From the NCBI GenBank assembly GCA_963921245.4, contig CAWUEY030000001.1, positions 1,488,001 through 1,552,000 on the forward strand: a stretch of DNA of 64,000 nt. Direction: 5' to 3'. The stretch's first letter is position 1, and every line of letters starts with the position of its first letter. The position numbers and the translations under genes were made by a program. Below are positions 63,046 through 64,000 of the stretch, in pieces. Below the pieces are notes generated by a model. That model was not told the DNA's origin. It searched no databases and saw nothing but the letters and a program-made list of their open reading frames with translations. Source of the DNA: JABJGO01 sp963921245. Its GTDB lineage: Bacteria > Pseudomonadota > Alphaproteobacteria > Rhodospirillales > Casp-alpha2.

Positions 63046-64000
63046 ATGAAAGTTGTCGTCTGCGGGGCGGGACTGGTCGGTTTCAATATCGCCCATCACC
63101 TGACCATGGAATCCCACGATGTGACAGTCGTCGATCAGGAGCCGGACATGATCCGGCGGATCAGCGATACGATTGATGCGACGGGTCTGCTGGGCCACGC
63201 TTCTGACCCCAATGTTCTGGAGAAAGCGGGAACCGCCGACGCTGATCTCGTCATCGCCGTAACCTACACCGACGAAGTTAACATGGTTGCCTGTCAGGTT
63301 GCCCATTCGCTGTTTGATGTGCCCATGAAGATTGCCCGAATCCGACAGCAAAGCTTCCTTGAACCCATGTGGTCGACCCTGTTCAGCCGCGACAACATGC
63401 CTATCGACGTTATTATCTCGCCAGAGCGCGAGGTTGCCCGTGCCGTAGGACGTCGTTTGCAGGTTCCGGGGGCCTTCGAAATGATCCCACTGGCGGGTGA
63501 CCGGGTTAAATTACTGGGCATTCGCTGTCGCGCTAATTGTCCGTTGCTGAACACTCCGCTGCGTCAGCTAACCCAGTTGTTCCCCGATCTGAATATCGTG
63601 ATCATTGGTATCTTTCGGGACGGCGAAACAATGGTTCCCACGGGCAAGGATCAGATGCTGGAAAATGATGAGGTCTATTTGGTTGTCGACTCCAGTCAGA
63701 TACAGCGCACCATGACGGCCTTTGCTCTGGAACAAACGGAAGCCAGTCGCATCCTGATTTTCGGCGGCGGAAACATCGGCATGTTTATCGCACACGAGAT
63801 CGAACAAACCCATTCCTGGGTGAGTGCAAAAATGATTGAGTCGGACGAAGACCGCGCCCACAAGAACGCGGCCATCCTGGAAAAAACAACGGTTCTGCAG
63901 GGTAGTGTGCTTGATACGGAACTCCTGGATGAAGCGAACGTCGCGCAAACACAAACCGTTATTGCCGTCACCAACGATGACGAAACCAATATTCTTTCTT
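63046..64000 (+). CDS. trkA: Trk system potassium uptake protein TrkA (5' part)
   Basis: 318 of about 460 residues are visible before the window ends. The first RCK module starts KVVVCGAGLVGFNIAHHL with the NAD-binding GAGLVG, followed by a TrkA-C segment, then the second Rossmann module (RILIFGGGNIGMFIAHEI). It gates TrkH/TrkG potassium channels. It follows ntrX by 44 bp, the order known from Azospirillum and rhizobia. The 3' end is outside the window. Confidence 0.95.
   Translation, partial: MKVVVCGAGLVGFNIAHHLTMESHDVTVVDQEPDMIRRISDTIDATGLLGHASDPNVLEKAGTADADLVIAVTYTDEVNMVACQVAHSLFDVPMKIARIRQQSFLEPMWSTLFSRDNMPIDVIISPEREVARAVGRRLQVPGAFEMIPLAGDRVKLLGIRCRANCPLLNTPLRQLTQLFPDLNIVIIGIFRDGETMVPTGKDQMLENDEVYLVVDSSQIQRTMTAFALEQTEASRILIFGGGNIGMFIAHEIEQTHSWVSAKMIESDEDRAHKNAAILEKTTVLQGSVLDTELLDEANVAQTQTVIAVTNDDETNILS

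Overview
The window is chromosomal DNA from an alphaproteobacterium, probably of the Rhodospirillales or a nearby lineage; the genus cannot be fixed from sequence alone. Supporting signs are the dusB-ntrB-ntrC-ntrY-ntrX-trkA block, the plsX-fabH-ihfA-merR block, a fused ispDF, a Mg-type HemB, a K+-insensitive membrane pyrophosphatase, a bifunctional Rel, a ubiquinol-cytochrome c chaperone and several small alphaproteobacterial families (DUF4170, DUF177). The organism is respiratory, carries flagellar stator genes, and has nitrogen-regulatory two-component systems.

Layout. 1-4959 (+): pyruvate dehydrogenase/lipoate operon (pdhB 3' end, pdhC, a small unknown gene, lpd, lipA, coq10-like). 5019-7061 (-): a small catabolic-looking cluster (alpha/beta hydrolase, tautomerase-like protein, luciferase-like monooxygenase). 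7166-8855 (+): accessory island made of a 5' remnant of a lysR gene followed by a DNA methyltransferase-HNH fusion whose start is separated from its body by four tandem 8-bp repeats. 9061-10060 (-): pncC-type cinA and pgpA. 10350-12171 (+): M23 peptidase and bactofilin. 12245-15144 (-): hydrolase and lytic transglycosylase. 15358-27826 (+, with one - strand uracil-DNA glycosylase): dapA, smpB, DUF4170, folK, rpoZ, rel, DUF2062, acpS, lepB, rnc, era, recO, parC. 27932-36040 (-): bpt, motB, motA, penicillin acylase, hemB, O-acetylhomoserine sulfhydrylase. 36144-46601 (+): small unknown, rpiB, glyA, nrdR, ribD, ribE, ribBA-like, ribH, nusB, thiL, FliL-like, hppA. 46680-47123 (-): bamE. 47291-51715 (+): cytochrome bc1 chaperone, DUF177, rpmF, plsX, fabH, ihfA, merR, then tRNA-Pro. 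51898-54778 (-): benE, small unknown, ispDF. 54921-64000 (+): CcsA/HemX-like membrane protein and the dusB-ntrBC-ntrYX-trkA operon, cut by the window end.

Most of the window is conserved housekeeping DNA in tight operons. The most unusual locus is the methyltransferase at 7355-8855. A GTG with a strong ribosome-binding site opens a short leader reading frame that runs through (ACAGCCCG)x4 and stops. The methyltransferase body, including its conserved GDNL strand just upstream of the first ATG, lies in another frame. Adding one repeat unit or removing two would join leader and body into one protein. This is the architecture of a phase-variable methyltransferase switched by slipped-strand mispairing, here apparently in the OFF state. 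The same protein carries a C-terminal HNH zinc-ribbon nuclease domain, and the module sits where a lysR gene has been cut after about 25 codons. Other points worth noting: a RibBA whose GTP cyclohydrolase II half has lost its zinc cysteines, a 4-oxalocrotonate tautomerase-like protein with serine in place of the catalytic Pro1, an NtrX lacking the sigma-54 GAFTGA loop, and a ParC with alanine at the quinolone-determining serine.
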